Below, piece after piece: positions 29,852-39,468 of a DNA stretch of 64,000 bases. Numbering within the stretch: the stretch's first letter is position 1; the number at the start of each line of letters is the position of its first letter. The DNA is from Aquabacter cavernae (GTDB taxonomy: Bacteria > Pseudomonadota > Alphaproteobacteria > Rhizobiales > Xanthobacteraceae): contig NZ_RWKV01000008.1 in assembly GCF_003993795.1 (NCBI RefSeq), positions 620,001-684,000 of the forward strand, given 5' to 3'. Under the pieces are notes generated by a model. The model had not been told where the DNA came from. It ran no database searches and saw nothing but the letters and a program-made list of their open reading frames with translations. Position numbers and translations under genes: made by a program.

Positions 29852-30808
29852 TCAGGGCGGCCCTGCGCGGCGCAGCAGGCGGGCGGCGAGGGGACGCAGC
29901 AGATAGGGCAGGAGGTAAATGGGGAATTGAGCCAGGGCCACATAGAGCCAGGTGGTCTCCGGCAGGACACCACCGGCCGCAGCCACCATGAGGCCGAAAT
30001 TCCGGTTGCCCGCCGCATAAGCGAGCATCAAATCCTGTCCCGCCTCCACCCGCCGGAACAGTGCCAGTGTCGCCAGGAGCGCGCAGACGGACACCAAAGC
30101 GGCGAGCCCCGCCATGCCCAGCACCAGCCAGGGCTCCACGAGAAGGCGTGCCGTCACCCCATCCATGAAAGCGACGGCAAGAACCAGCAGCAACAGGGCG
30201 TTGAGGCCGTTCAGCTGGTCGTTCCAGCGCACCATCCGCACCGGCCCGATGAGCCCGCGCAACAGGAGGCCCGAACCCGCGCAACCGGCGATGATGAGCA
30301 CAAGCCGCCCGCCGAGCGCCATCCCGTCCAGCGCCAGCGCGCCATCGGTGAAATAGGCCACGAACACAGGGGCCGTGAAGGGCAGGATGCACAAGGCCAG
30401 CAGCATCACCGCGAGGCTGAGCGCCGCATCTATCCCCAGAAGCAGCGCGAAAGCAGGCGTGGACATGATGGGCGGCGCGGCGGCCTGCATCACCAGGGCC
30501 AGCATGAGGCCGTTATCGGCCGGCGGCAGCAGGCGGTTCACGGTGAAGCCGAGGGCGAGCGGCAGCACGCCCATGATCCAGACCAGCGCCCCCGCCAGCA
30601 GCAGGGCATGACGCCCCCCGGCCATCTGGCGCAGGTCGGTGCGCATGAAGGACATGGCCAGCAGGCATAAAATGCATGGCACCAGCACGGGCTTGGCCAG
30701 AGCCGCCAGAGGCGGCAAGGCGAGACCGACGAAAATGCTTGCGGCAACGGCCTTTGTGCCCTGTCTGCCGATGACCGCAAGCAGGTGGGAAAGCAGTGAA
30801 ATCAATGA
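29852..30808 (-). CDS. Bile acid:sodium symporter-like (BASS) membrane transporter
   Basis: The 318-residue protein (TTG start at 30808 chosen; no ATG is in frame before the first helix and the ribosome site is weak) has about nine or ten hydrophobic segments. AAAPPIMSTPAFALLLGID and GNRNFGLMVAAAGGVLP resemble the two discontinuous-helix cores of the BASS fold, where the GNR-x-FG motif lines the substrate site. Relatives carry bile acids, pantoate, arsenite or organic anions; the substrate is unknown. It is divergent from thrC. Confidence 0.65.
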   Translation of the reverse strand, partial: SLISLLSHLLAVIGRQGTKAVAASIFVGLALPPLAALAKPVLVPCILCLLAMSFMRTDLRQMAGGRHALLLAGALVWIMGVLPLALGFTVNRLLPPADNGLMLALVMQAAAPPIMSTPAFALLLGIDAALSLAVMLLALCILPFTAPVFVAYFTDGALALDGMALGGRLVLIIAGCAGSGLLLRGLIGPVRMVRWNDQLNGLNALLLLVLAVAFMDGVTARLLVEPWLVLGMAGLAALVSVCALLATLALFRRVEAGQDLMLAYAAGNRNFGLMVAAAGGVLPETTWLYVALAQFPIYLLPYLLRPLAARLLRRAGPP

Positions 30809-30988
30809 TAGAAATCCGTGCAGGCAGATGCGGCATCCTGGTCCGCCCCGCGTCGGCGGGCAAGGCGGACTGGCATTCCCGCGCAAGGGCGGATAAGAGC
30901 GGCACAAATCGCCGTGTCAGCGCTTTCAGTCACTGACGAGACCCGGCGTATCCCGTTTCGGCGCGCGACGCCCACCCGGAGCGACACG

Positions 30989-32401
30989 GTGCACTACATT
31001 TCCACCCGCGGCGAAGCGCCGCTCCTGGGCTTTTCAGATGCCTTGCTCGCGGGACTCGCCCGCGACGGCGGGCTTTATGTGCCCGAGGATTGGCCCACTC
31101 TGTCCACGCAGGAGATCGCCTCCCTGGCGGGCAAGTCCTATGCGGACGTGGCGCGCCGGATCATCACCCCCTTCGTGGGCGACGCCATTCCCGCCGCCGC
31201 CCTCGATGTGATGATTTCGGACGCCTATGCGGGCTTCCGGCACACGGCCACCACCCCCCTGCTGCAGGTGGCGCCCAATACCTTCGTGCTTGAGCTGTTC
31301 CACGGCCCGACGCTGGCCTTCAAGGACGTGGCGATGCAGTTGCTCGCCCGCCTCATGGACCATGTCCTCTCCCAGCGCGGCGCACGGGCGACCCTGGTGG
31401 GCGCCACGTCCGGCGACACGGGCAGCGCCGCCATCGAGGCGTTCCGCCACTCGGATGCGCTCGACGTCTTCATCCTCTATCCCCACAACCGGGTCTCGGA
31501 GGTGCAGCGGCGCCAGATGACCACGGTGGGCGGGCAGAATGTTCACGCGATCGCGGTGGAAGGCACGTTCGACGACTGCCAGGCCCATGTGAAGGCCATG
31601 TTCAACAACCACCTGTTCCGGGATCGCATGTCCCTGGCCGGGGTCAATTCCATCAATTGGGCCCGCATCGTCGCCCAGGTGGTCTATTATTTCTATTCCG
31701 CCGTGGCGCTGGGCAGCCCCCATCGGGAAGTGTCCTTCGTCGTTCCCACCGGCAATTTCGGCGATATCTTCGCGGGCTGGGTGGCCAAGCGCATGGGGCT
31801 TCCCATTCGCGACCTGACCGTCGCCACCAATGTGAACGACATCCTGGCCCGGACCATCGAGACCGGCCGCTACGAGGTGCGTGGCGTGCACGCCACCTCC
31901 TCGCCCTCCATGGACATCCAGGTCTCGTCCAATTTCGAGCGCCTGCTGTTCGAGGCCCTGGACCGCGACGCCGAGATCGTCCGCCGGTTGATGGCCTCCC
32001 TCGGCCAGTCCGGCAGCTTCACCATCCCGCGCGACGCCTTCACCGCCATCGTCAGCGACTTCTCCGCCGGCCGCGCCGATGAGCCGGAGACCGCCGCCAC
32101 CATTTCCCGCCTCTATCGCGAGGCCGGATACATGCTCGACCCGCACACCGCCGTCGCCATGAACGTGGCGGGCAAGGTGGAGCATTCCGCCTCCGTGCCG
32201 CAGGTCATCCTGTCCACGGCCCATCCTGCGAAGTTCCCGGACGCCGTCGAGGCCGCCACCGGAAAGCGCCCGGCCTTGCCGCCGCACATGGCGGACCTGC
32301 TAACGCGCAAGGAGCGGTTCACCGTGCTGCCCAACGATCTCGGGGCCATCCAGTCCTTCATCACCACCCACGCCCGCACCGCTTCGGGGGCCGCCGCGTG
32401 A
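30989..32401 (+). CDS. thrC: Threonine synthase
   Basis: The 470-residue PLP enzyme converts O-phosphohomoserine to threonine. The family start HYISTRGEAPLLGFSDALLAGLARDGGLYVPE places the initiation at GTG 30989, although the frame is open much further upstream. The Schiff-base lysine is in FHGPTLAFKDVAMQ; GATSGDTGSAAIEAF is the phosphate-binding loop. Length and sequence fit the long proteobacterial class. Its stop overlaps the GTG start of the peptidase gene (GTGA), a pairing seen across this group. Confidence 0.95.
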   Translation: MHYISTRGEAPLLGFSDALLAGLARDGGLYVPEDWPTLSTQEIASLAGKSYADVARRIITPFVGDAIPAAALDVMISDAYAGFRHTATTPLLQVAPNTFVLELFHGPTLAFKDVAMQLLARLMDHVLSQRGARATLVGATSGDTGSAAIEAFRHSDALDVFILYPHNRVSEVQRRQMTTVGGQNVHAIAVEGTFDDCQAHVKAMFNNHLFRDRMSLAGVNSINWARIVAQVVYYFYSAVALGSPHREVSFVVPTGNFGDIFAGWVAKRMGLPIRDLTVATNVNDILARTIETGRYEVRGVHATSSPSMDIQVSSNFERLLFEALDRDAEIVRRLMASLGQSGSFTIPRDAFTAIVSDFSAGRADEPETAATISRLYREAGYMLDPHTAVAMNVAGKVEHSASVPQVILSTAHPAKFPDAVEAATGKRPALPPHMADLLTRKERFTVLPNDLGAIQSFITTHARTASGAAA

Positions 32402-33663
32402 GCGTGCGCCTTACCCGTCTCGACAACGGAATCAGCGTCGTCACCGATGCCATGCCGCATTTGGGCACGGCCTCCCTGGGCATCTGGGTGGGCGCGGGCG
32501 CCCGCGATGAGAGCGAAGGCGAGCACGGCATCTCGCACCTGCTGGAGCACATGGCCTTCAAGGGCACGCGCCGACGCTCCGCACGCGGGATCGCGGAGGA
32601 GATCGAGCAGGTGGGCGGCGACATCAATGCCGCCACCTCGGTGGAGCAGACCTCCTACAATGTCCGCGTGCTGGGCGAGGATGTGGGGCTCGGCCTCGAT
32701 ATCCTCGCAGACATCCTCACCGAGCCCGCCTTCGCGCCGGACGAGCTTCAGCGAGAAAAGAACGTCATCGTCCAGGAAATCGGGGCTGTGATGGACACGC
32801 CCGACGACCTGGTGTTCGACCTGTTCCAGGAGGCCGCATTCCCCGGCCAGAGCGTCGGCCGCTCCATTCTCGGCACGCCGGAGACCGTGCGCGGCTTCGA
32901 CCGCGACCGGCTCGGCGCCTATCTGGCCCGCACCTATCGCGGCCCGGGCATGGTGGTCGCGGCGGCGGGTGCCGTGGATCACGACCAGCTTGTGGCGGAA
33001 GCCGCCGCGCGCCTCGGCTCCCTGAGCAGCGCGGGCAAGGCCGAGCCGCCGCCCGCGCGCTTTGCGGGCGGGACGACCCTCACCCCGCGCGACCTGGAGC
33101 AGGTCCATGTGGTGCTGGGCCTGGAAGGGCTCTCCTACAAGGATCCGGGCTTCCACGCGCTCCAGGTCCTGGCCAATGTGCTGGGCGGAGGCATGTCCTC
33201 GCGCCTGTTCCAGGAAGTGCGCGAGGAGCGAGGCCTCTGCTATTCCATCTATGCGTTCCACTGGCCCTATGCCGATGCCGGGCTGTTCGGGATCTATGCG
33301 GGCACCGACGATGGGGATGTGGGCGAGCTGACCAATGTGGTCATCGACCAGTTGGAGGCGGTCGCCCGCGACGCCAGCGACGTGGAGGTGGCCCGCGCCA
33401 AGGCGCAGATGAAGGTGGGCCTGCTGGCGGCGCTGGAAAGCTCCGGCGCGCGGGCCGATCAGCTGGCGCGTCAGATCCTGGGTTTCGACCGCATCATCCC
33501 CGTGGAGGAGATCGTCGCCAAGGTGGAGGCCGTGGACGTGGCGGCCGTGCGCGCCGCGGCTGAAGGTCTCCTGGGCGGCGGACGGCCGGTTCTGTCCGCC
33601 ATCGGGCCGGGAAGGGGGCTTGAACCCGCGGCCCGGGTGGTGGAACGTCTGCGAGTGAGCTGA
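32398..33663 (+). CDS. M16-family zinc metallopeptidase (processing-peptidase type)
   Basis: The 421-residue protein has the inverted zinc motif HLLEH at residues 47-51, and the third zinc ligand lies in NVIVQEIGAVMDTPDD. The C-terminal half is the catalytically silent pitrilysin domain with VLGGGMSSRLFQEVREERGLCYSIYAF. This type is related to the mitochondrial processing peptidase beta subunit. No N-terminal signal is present, so it is probably cytoplasmic. GTG start overlaps thrC by four bases. Confidence 0.92.
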   Translation: MSVRLTRLDNGISVVTDAMPHLGTASLGIWVGAGARDESEGEHGISHLLEHMAFKGTRRRSARGIAEEIEQVGGDINAATSVEQTSYNVRVLGEDVGLGLDILADILTEPAFAPDELQREKNVIVQEIGAVMDTPDDLVFDLFQEAAFPGQSVGRSILGTPETVRGFDRDRLGAYLARTYRGPGMVVAAAGAVDHDQLVAEAAARLGSLSSAGKAEPPPARFAGGTTLTPRDLEQVHVVLGLEGLSYKDPGFHALQVLANVLGGGMSSRLFQEVREERGLCYSIYAFHWPYADAGLFGIYAGTDDGDVGELTNVVIDQLEAVARDASDVEVARAKAQMKVGLLAALESSGARADQLARQILGFDRIIPVEEIVAKVEAVDVAAVRAAAEGLLGGGRPVLSAIGPGRGLEPAARVVERLRVS

Positions 33664-33707
33664 CGCCGGGGCGGGGACCGGCTGAGGCGTGCGTAAAGAG
33701 CTTGGGC

Positions 33708-34364
33708 ATGTGGCTCCTGTCCTCGATCCTCTCGCCCGATGTGCTCCCCGCCGTGAACGGGGATGGCGTCTATCTGCGCGTGCCGCAGATGCGCGACTAT
33801 GACGAATGGCGTGAGCTGCGGGAGACGAGCCGCGCCTTCCTGACGCCGTGGGAACCCATCTGGGCCGCCGACGACCTCACCAAGCCCGCCTTCCGGCGAC
33901 GGCTGCGCCGCTACGCGCGGGACATGGTCCGCGACGAGGCCTATCCGCTGTTCCTGTTCCGCGCCTCGGACGACCGCCTCATGGGCGGGCTGACCCTGTC
34001 CAACGTGCGCCGGGGAATCTGCCAGGCGGCGAGCCTCGGCTATTGGATGGGCGCGCCCTTCGCCGGGCAGGGCTATATGCGGGCCGCGGTGCGCACCATG
34101 TTGCCCGTCGCCCATCAGGCGCTCGGCCTGCACCGCATCGAAGCCGCCTGCATGACCAACAACACCCCGTCCATCCGGCTGCTGGAGGGCCTGGGATTCG
34201 TGCGGGAAGGTCTGGCGCGCCGCTATCTGTGCATCAACGGGATGTGGGAGGACCATTTCCTGTTCGCGCGCCTTGCGGACGATCCGCCGGGCGCGGTGGC
34301 GTCACCCGCGCGCAACGATTTGCCCCTGGAGGCGACGACGGCAACCACCATCGCCCCCGCCTGA
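33708..34364 (+). CDS. GNAT-family N-acetyltransferase, RimJ-like
   Basis: The 218-residue protein has GNAT features: YLRVPQMRDYDEWRELRETSRAFLTPWEP at the N-terminus, SLGYWMGAPFAGQGYM with the acetyl-CoA loop, and LGLHRIEAACMTNNTPSIRLLEGLGF near the C-terminus. This is the RimJ/RimL type that acetylates protein N-termini (RimJ acts on ribosomal protein S5). ATG at 33708 has AAGAG about nine bases upstream; a TTG two codons earlier is possible. It lies 44 bases after the M16 gene. Confidence 0.85.
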   Translation: MWLLSSILSPDVLPAVNGDGVYLRVPQMRDYDEWRELRETSRAFLTPWEPIWAADDLTKPAFRRRLRRYARDMVRDEAYPLFLFRASDDRLMGGLTLSNVRRGICQAASLGYWMGAPFAGQGYMRAAVRTMLPVAHQALGLHRIEAACMTNNTPSIRLLEGLGFVREGLARRYLCINGMWEDHFLFARLADDPPGAVASPARNDLPLEATTATTIAPA

Positions 34365-34397
34365 GGGACGCTTCGGACGGACGCGAGGAGCGGGAAA

Positions 34398-36350
34398 TCA
34401 GTTCGCCGGTTTCGCCGGGGGCAGGGCGGTGGGCTTGGCCAATTGCTCGATCACGGAACGAACGGCGGCCTCGCCGCTGGGGCCGCGATTGCGCACCGCT
34501 TCCAGAAGCGGCTGGGCGGCCCCGGAGCGCTCGATCAGGCTGCGCGGGTCCAGCATGACGAACGGGCTGCTCCAGGGACCCTGGATGATGAAGGGCAGGT
34601 CGAAAGGCGCACTGCGTTCCGCCGACGCGGACGGCAGCAGGATCGCCCGCCCCTGGAGATCGATGTCGCGCGAGCCCACATCCACCGCGCCGTCGAGGGC
34701 GAGGTTCACCTGCTTGCCGGACATCTGCGCCTGGATCAGGCGGGCGACGCCGTCGGTCAGGTTGATCTTGGCCACCAGCCGGTCGAAGGGGGTGCGCCCG
34801 CCGCGCAGGTCGCCGCCGCCGGAGAGGGGGCGCCGCTCGATGCGCCGCATCACCTGCGCCACGTCGATGCCCGCGATGGAGCCGTTGGTGGCCTGCAGCA
34901 GCACCATGCCGGACAGCGCCTGGGCGATCTCGTAATAGCTGTGGCCGGCGCCTTCCAGCACCGCTTCCACGTCGCCCGTGCCTTCGATGCGCCGGATGCT
35001 CAGCAGGTCGCCGAAGGCGCGCTCAAGGGCGATGCCGGTGCCGGTGCCCTGGAATTTCAGGGCCGTGCCCTCGGCGCCGCCATTGGCGACGATATCCAGC
35101 GAAGCCCGCACCGAGCCGCCCCACGCCTGCGCGGTGCCGAGCGCCAGGACCAGATGCCCCGAGCGCAGGACGGCGCTGGTGGCCACCCGCTCGAACACAC
35201 TGTCCTCCACCTTCATGCGCGCGGCGGAGAGGCGCAGGTCGAGGTCGAGCCGGGAGAGGGGGCGCGGATTGAGGTTGGTTCGGTCCCAATCCCCGTCGGC
35301 CCGCTCGGTCATGGCGATCCGGCCATAGGGGGTCAGGTCCACCGCATTGGCGGCGAACGTGCCTTCCAAAGAGGGGCGGGGACCGCCGAGCTTCAGCGTC
35401 AGCGCGCCTTCGCTCTTGTTGCCGTCGAGGGTGGCGACGACCGGAGACAGTTGGACCGATTCACGATCCGCTTTCACCGAGCCGGAAAAGGCGAACTGGT
35501 TGAACCCGCCGGAAATGGGCAGGGATGTTCCGGCCCAGGTGAGCAGGCCGCGCAACGCGCCGGTTTCCCCGCTCACCTCGCCCGCCAGTTTCGCGGCGGG
35601 GCCTGCGGCGGCCTGCCCCCGGAAGCGTAGCCAGGAATCGCCCGTGGCCACATGGGCCTTGGCGTCCGTCGCCTCGCCGGTGAGGAAGGCGCGCGCGTCG
35701 GCGATTTCCAGTTCGGCGCGGGTCGTGCGGTCGCGCCAGGTGAAGGAGAGCTGCGCGGTGAGCCCGCCGCCCACCAGGGAGCGCTCCACATGCGCGTCGA
35801 TGCCGCTCACCAATTCCTCGGTCAGGCCGTCCGCATTGCGCATGGCGACCGTGCCGCCATGCAGGCGCAGCTCCGGCAGGTCCGGCCCCGCCAGAAGCGA
35901 GACAAGCGCGGGCGCGAGGAGGGGGGAATGGCCGGTGATGACGAGGGTGGGACGCTCCAGCGTCACATCCGCCACTTCCACACGGCCGGTCAGCAGGCCC
36001 AGCAGGCGCAGACGCGCCACGGCGCCCTGCGCATCCAGCGCCATGCGCCCCGGCATGGGAAACGCCACCTTCTCCAGGATCACGGAGGGGACGGGAAAGA
36101 GCGCGAGGCGCGGCTCGCCCGAAATGCTGGCGCGATGGCCGGTGGAGCGGGCCAGCGCATCGGTGACCACCCGGCGCAACTCCGCCTCCGGCACCAGGCT
36201 CGGAGCCAGCGCCAGAAAGCCGAGCCCGACCAAAGCGAAAGCTCCGGCCGCAGCAGCGGCGGCCAGAACGGCCCTGCGGGTGTTCGCGCCTGAAATCACA
36301 CTCAAATCTTCCGATCGTTCGGGAATGGTCCGCAGCGCCGCCTCGCGCAT
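34398..36350 (-). CDS. AsmA-family inner-membrane protein
   Basis: The 650-residue protein has a single membrane helix near residues 25-50 (RRAVLAAAAAAGAFALVGLGFLAL). A TGHRASISGEPRLALFPVPSVILEKVAF segment follows, the N-terminal chorein-like start of AsmA proteins. Repeated beta-rich segments fill the periplasmic part, ending with SYYEIAQALSGMVLLQATNGSIAGIDV. AsmA-like proteins are thought to form lipid bridges between the membranes. ATG at 36350 was chosen over a start 13 codons earlier. It converges on the GNAT gene. Confidence 0.87.
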   Translation of the reverse strand: MREAALRTIPERSEDLSVISGANTRRAVLAAAAAAGAFALVGLGFLALAPSLVPEAELRRVVTDALARSTGHRASISGEPRLALFPVPSVILEKVAFPMPGRMALDAQGAVARLRLLGLLTGRVEVADVTLERPTLVITGHSPLLAPALVSLLAGPDLPELRLHGGTVAMRNADGLTEELVSGIDAHVERSLVGGGLTAQLSFTWRDRTTRAELEIADARAFLTGEATDAKAHVATGDSWLRFRGQAAAGPAAKLAGEVSGETGALRGLLTWAGTSLPISGGFNQFAFSGSVKADRESVQLSPVVATLDGNKSEGALTLKLGGPRPSLEGTFAANAVDLTPYGRIAMTERADGDWDRTNLNPRPLSRLDLDLRLSAARMKVEDSVFERVATSAVLRSGHLVLALGTAQAWGGSVRASLDIVANGGAEGTALKFQGTGTGIALERAFGDLLSIRRIEGTGDVEAVLEGAGHSYYEIAQALSGMVLLQATNGSIAGIDVAQVMRRIERRPLSGGGDLRGGRTPFDRLVAKINLTDGVARLIQAQMSGKQVNLALDGAVDVGSRDIDLQGRAILLPSASAERSAPFDLPFIIQGPWSSPFVMLDPRSLIERSGAAQPLLEAVRNRGPSGEAAVRSVIEQLAKPTALPPAKPAN

Positions 36351-36447
36351 AAATGACCGATTCTCCCGTTCGCGAGAGGCCCGGCACATAAAAGCCGGTC
36401 TGTGTCGCTTTCAAGGCTTTCAGAATGAGGCGACGGCACCGCTGGCC

Positions 36448-38154
36448 TCACCCGCTCCGGCTGCCCTGCGCAGCGCCCGCGAGGGAGGTATAGGACAGGC
36501 GCGCCAGCATCAGAACGGGCACGAGACCCACCAGAACGATGAGCAGCGCTGCCAGGGCACCGTCCTCATAGGTGCCGCGCGCGGCCTCTCCATAGACGTG
36601 GGTCGCGAGCGTCTCGACGCCCAGCGGCCGCAGCAGAAGGGTTGCGGGAAGCTCCTTCATGCCGTCCACGAACACCATGAGCGCCGCCGTCGCGAGGGCG
36701 GTGCGCATGAGGGGCAGGTGGACATGGCGCACAGCCCCCCGGCGCGAACGACCCAGGCTCCGCGCGGCCATGTCGAGATTGGGCGAGATCTTCCCATATC
36801 CCGCCTCCAGCGCGCCCACGCTGATGGCGAGGAAGCGGATGGCATAGGCGATGATGAGGGCTGCGCCCGAGCCGGAGATCAGCAGCCCGGTGGAGATGCC
36901 GAAGGTCTGGCGCGCCGCCTGGTCCACCAGATTGTCGAACCCGGCCAGCGGCGTCAGCAGCCCGATGGCCAGGACCGTGCCGGGAATGGCGTAGCCGAGC
37001 GTGGACAAGCGGGCGAGACCGGCGGTGAGCCCGGACGGGACGAGGCGCTGCGCCAAGGTGACCAGGAAGCCAAGGGCCAGCGCGAGCACGGTGCCGCCGC
37101 CCGCCAAGAGGGCGCTGTTTCGCGCCTCCACCAGCAGGTTGGGCGAGATGCCGCTGAACTCGATTCTCTTGATGGCGGCGAACAGGAGGTGAAGCAGCGG
37201 CACGCCGAAGCCGAGCAGGACCGGCACGAGGCAGAAGAGGCAGGCCGCCACCCCTGCCATGCCCGTCAGCGGCACGAGGGCGGGCGGGCGGGCGCTGCCC
37301 CCGCCGCCATAGCGGGCCCGGCTCCGGGCCGCGCGCTCGGCCGCCACCAGAACGAGGACGAACATCATCATGACCAGCGCGATCTGCGCCGCGCCGGGCA
37401 GGTTCGAGCGGTTCACCCAGGTGGTGTAGACGGACACCGTCAGCGTGCGCATGCCGAGGAATTCGGACGCGCCGATGTCGCCCAGCACTTCAAGTAGCGC
37501 CAGCGTGAGGCCCGCCACGATGGCGGGGCGCGCCATGGGCAGGGCGACGCGCCACACCGTGCGCCACCGCCCCGCGCCCAGCGCCCGCGCCGCATCCAGC
37601 GCGCTGGCGGACTGGACCAGGAAGCTCGCCCGGGCGGACAGATAGACATAGGGGTAGAGCACGCAGGACAGCACGAAGATGCAGCCCCAGGCGGACCGCA
37701 CGTCGGGAAGCTGGAAGCCGCGCGGGCTGGAGATGCCCAGCATCCAGCGCAGCGCGCTCTGCACCGGGCCGAGGGGATGGAGCACGTCCAGATAAGAATA
37801 GGCGACGATATAGCCGGGCAAGGCGAGCGGCAGGAGCAGCCCCACCTCCAGCCATCGGCGGCCGGGAAAGGCACAGGTGGCCACCAGCCAGGCGCACGGC
37901 ACGGCCACCAGTGTGACACTGATCCCCACGCCCACCAGCAGCACGCCGGTCTGCCACAGGGCCGTGGGCAGCACATTGTCGATGAGATGGGGCCAGAGAT
38001 CGCCGGACCCTTGGGCGGCGATGGCGATCAGCGCGAGAACCGGCAGCAGCACGAAGGCCGCCACGCCGAAGGCAGCCGCCACCGGCAATGAACGAAGCCG
38101 CCGGGCGATGCGCGCCGGCGGCCGGATCCAGGATTTCGCAGAAAAGTCGGTCAA
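36448..38154 (-). CDS. Ferric-iron ABC transporter permease (FbpB-type)
   Basis: The 568-residue protein has about twelve membrane segments in two similar halves, each with a binding-protein-dependent permease loop (EVLGDIGASEFLGM and the VDGMKELPATLLLRP EAA-like motif). The duplicated-in-one-chain layout and the LGTRTLTV/ELPATLLL motifs match FbpB/ThiP-type ferric permeases. It lies 89 bases after the binding-protein gene on the same strand. No ATPase gene is adjacent; the next gene downstream is AsmA, so the ATPase must be encoded elsewhere. Confidence 0.9.
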   Translation of the reverse strand: MTDFSAKSWIRPPARIARRLRSLPVAAAFGVAAFVLLPVLALIAIAAQGSGDLWPHLIDNVLPTALWQTGVLLVGVGISVTLVAVPCAWLVATCAFPGRRWLEVGLLLPLALPGYIVAYSYLDVLHPLGPVQSALRWMLGISSPRGFQLPDVRSAWGCIFVLSCVLYPYVYLSARASFLVQSASALDAARALGAGRWRTVWRVALPMARPAIVAGLTLALLEVLGDIGASEFLGMRTLTVSVYTTWVNRSNLPGAAQIALVMMMFVLVLVAAERAARSRARYGGGGSARPPALVPLTGMAGVAACLFCLVPVLLGFGVPLLHLLFAAIKRIEFSGISPNLLVEARNSALLAGGGTVLALALGFLVTLAQRLVPSGLTAGLARLSTLGYAIPGTVLAIGLLTPLAGFDNLVDQAARQTFGISTGLLISGSGAALIIAYAIRFLAISVGALEAGYGKISPNLDMAARSLGRSRRGAVRHVHLPLMRTALATAALMVFVDGMKELPATLLLRPLGVETLATHVYGEAARGTYEDGALAALLIVLVGLVPVLMLARLSYTSLAGAAQGSRSG

Positions 38155-38243
38155 GCGGAAGGTCCCACCAAAGGCCGATAAGCAGGGCTCATGGGCCTTT
38201 GGTCACGCCAGCGCGGCCCCGGCCGGAGCCGGGGCCGACCACA

Positions 38244-39284
38244 TCAATTGTCGAAGCCGACGCGGTCGATCAGCTCGCTCGCCTTCTTGCGGGCCTTGGC
38301 CATCTCCACCAGGGAGATGGGATCGACCTTCAGCGGGCCGAGCGCGGCAATCACGGGATCGACCTGCGCGCCCGCAATCACCGGATACTCGAAATTGGCC
38401 TTGGCATAGATGGCCTGCATCTCGGGCGAGACAGCGAACTCGAGGAAGCGGACCGCATTGTCCTTGTTGGGCGCATTCTTGGCCACCGCCGCGCCGGACA
38501 CGTTCACATGGGTGCCGCCGCCCTCGAACACGGGCAGGACCACGTCGATGGCATCGGCCCACTTCTGCTGCTCGGGGCCGCCCTTGCCGGAGCGCATGAG
38601 GCCCACATAGTAGGAATTGCCGATGGCGAGATCGCAGATGCCGCCGAGAATGTCGCGCGCGCCTTCGCGGTCGCCGCCGGTGGCCTTGCGCGCGAGATTG
38701 GCCTTCACGCCCTTCAGCCATTCCTCGGTCTTGGCCTCGCCGTGATGCACGATATAGGCGGCGGTCAGCCCCACATTGTAGGGGTGCTGGCCCGACCGGA
38801 TGCAGATCTCGCCCTTCCACTTGGGATCGGCGAGATTCTCATAGGTCATGGAGGAGAGCTTGAGGTCCTTCGCCGCATAGAGAAGGCGGGCGCGCAGCGA
38901 GAGCGCGAACCAATTGCCGTTCGGATCCCGCAGATTGGCGGGGATCGCCGCAGTGAGGACGGGGCTGTTCACCGGCTGGGTGACGCCGGCATCCACCACG
39001 TCCAGCAGGTTGCCCGCATCCACCGTCATGAGGATATCGGCAGGGGAGGCGCTGCCCTCGGCCTTCACGCGCTCGGCGAGGCCGTCCTTCACGAACACGC
39101 TGTTCACGGTGATTCCCGTGGCCTTGGTGAAGGCCTCGAACACCGGCGCGGCGAGGCCGGGCTCGCGGGTCGTATAGACGTTCAGCACACCCTGCGCCGA
39201 GGCGGCGCCGGACAGAAGCAGGCCCGCGGCGGCGGCGAGCACCGCATGGCAGACTCGGGTTCGGCTGGGCAGTTTCCTGAACAT
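38244..39284 (-). CDS. Ferric-iron periplasmic binding protein (FbpA/FutA-type)
   Basis: The 346-residue protein has a signal peptide (hydrophobic core AVLAAAAGLLLSGAASAQ) followed by VLNVYTTREPGL, the usual start of ferric binding proteins. The Tyr pair in IGNSYYVGLM is the classic iron-ligating motif, and ICIRSGQHPYNVGL is also conserved. It captures ferric ion in the periplasm and delivers it to the permease encoded next. Its upstream region carries an imperfect Irr-box-like palindrome about 100 bases from the start codon. Confidence 0.92.
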   Translation of the reverse strand: MFRKLPSRTRVCHAVLAAAAGLLLSGAASAQGVLNVYTTREPGLAAPVFEAFTKATGITVNSVFVKDGLAERVKAEGSASPADILMTVDAGNLLDVVDAGVTQPVNSPVLTAAIPANLRDPNGNWFALSLRARLLYAAKDLKLSSMTYENLADPKWKGEICIRSGQHPYNVGLTAAYIVHHGEAKTEEWLKGVKANLARKATGGDREGARDILGGICDLAIGNSYYVGLMRSGKGGPEQQKWADAIDVVLPVFEGGGTHVNVSGAAVAKNAPNKDNAVRFLEFAVSPEMQAIYAKANFEYPVIAGAQVDPVIAALGPLKVDPISLVEMAKARKKASELIDRVGFDN

Positions 39285-39381
39285 GGCGTTCTCCGGACGG
39301 CCTGCTTGATGCGGCCGATCGGACTTCGCGTAACGTCAGCCAACGGCTTGCGTCAATCACGAGCGCAGGAACGAGAAAAGA

Positions 39382-39403
39382 TTAGAGAATGTCCAATTCT
39401 AAA
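39382..39403 (-). promoter_or_regulatory. Weak Irr-box-like palindrome upstream of the ferric binding protein
   Basis: TTAGAGAAT and ATTCTAA form an imperfect inverted repeat around GTCCA, with a clean inner repeat AGAAT-N5-ATTCT at 39386-39400. The TTCTAAA half matches the iron control element half-site TTCTAAA, but the left half carries an inserted base pair set. It lies between the bfr terminator and the binding-protein gene. Weaker than the two boxes at 40033 and 40364. Confidence 0.4.
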
Positions 39404-39416
39404 CTGGCCAAACAAA

Positions 39417-39440
39417 AAGCCCGGCGCAAAGGCCGGGCTT
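39417..39440 (-). terminator. Intrinsic terminator of bfr
   Basis: A 9-bp stem (AAGCCCGGC / GCCGGGCTT) with a six-base loop is followed on the minus strand by TTTTTGTTTGG. It isolates the bfr transcript from the ferric transport genes. Confidence 0.85.
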
Positions 39441-39468
39441 CCTGATTTCCGGAACGGGTCCGAAAAGG

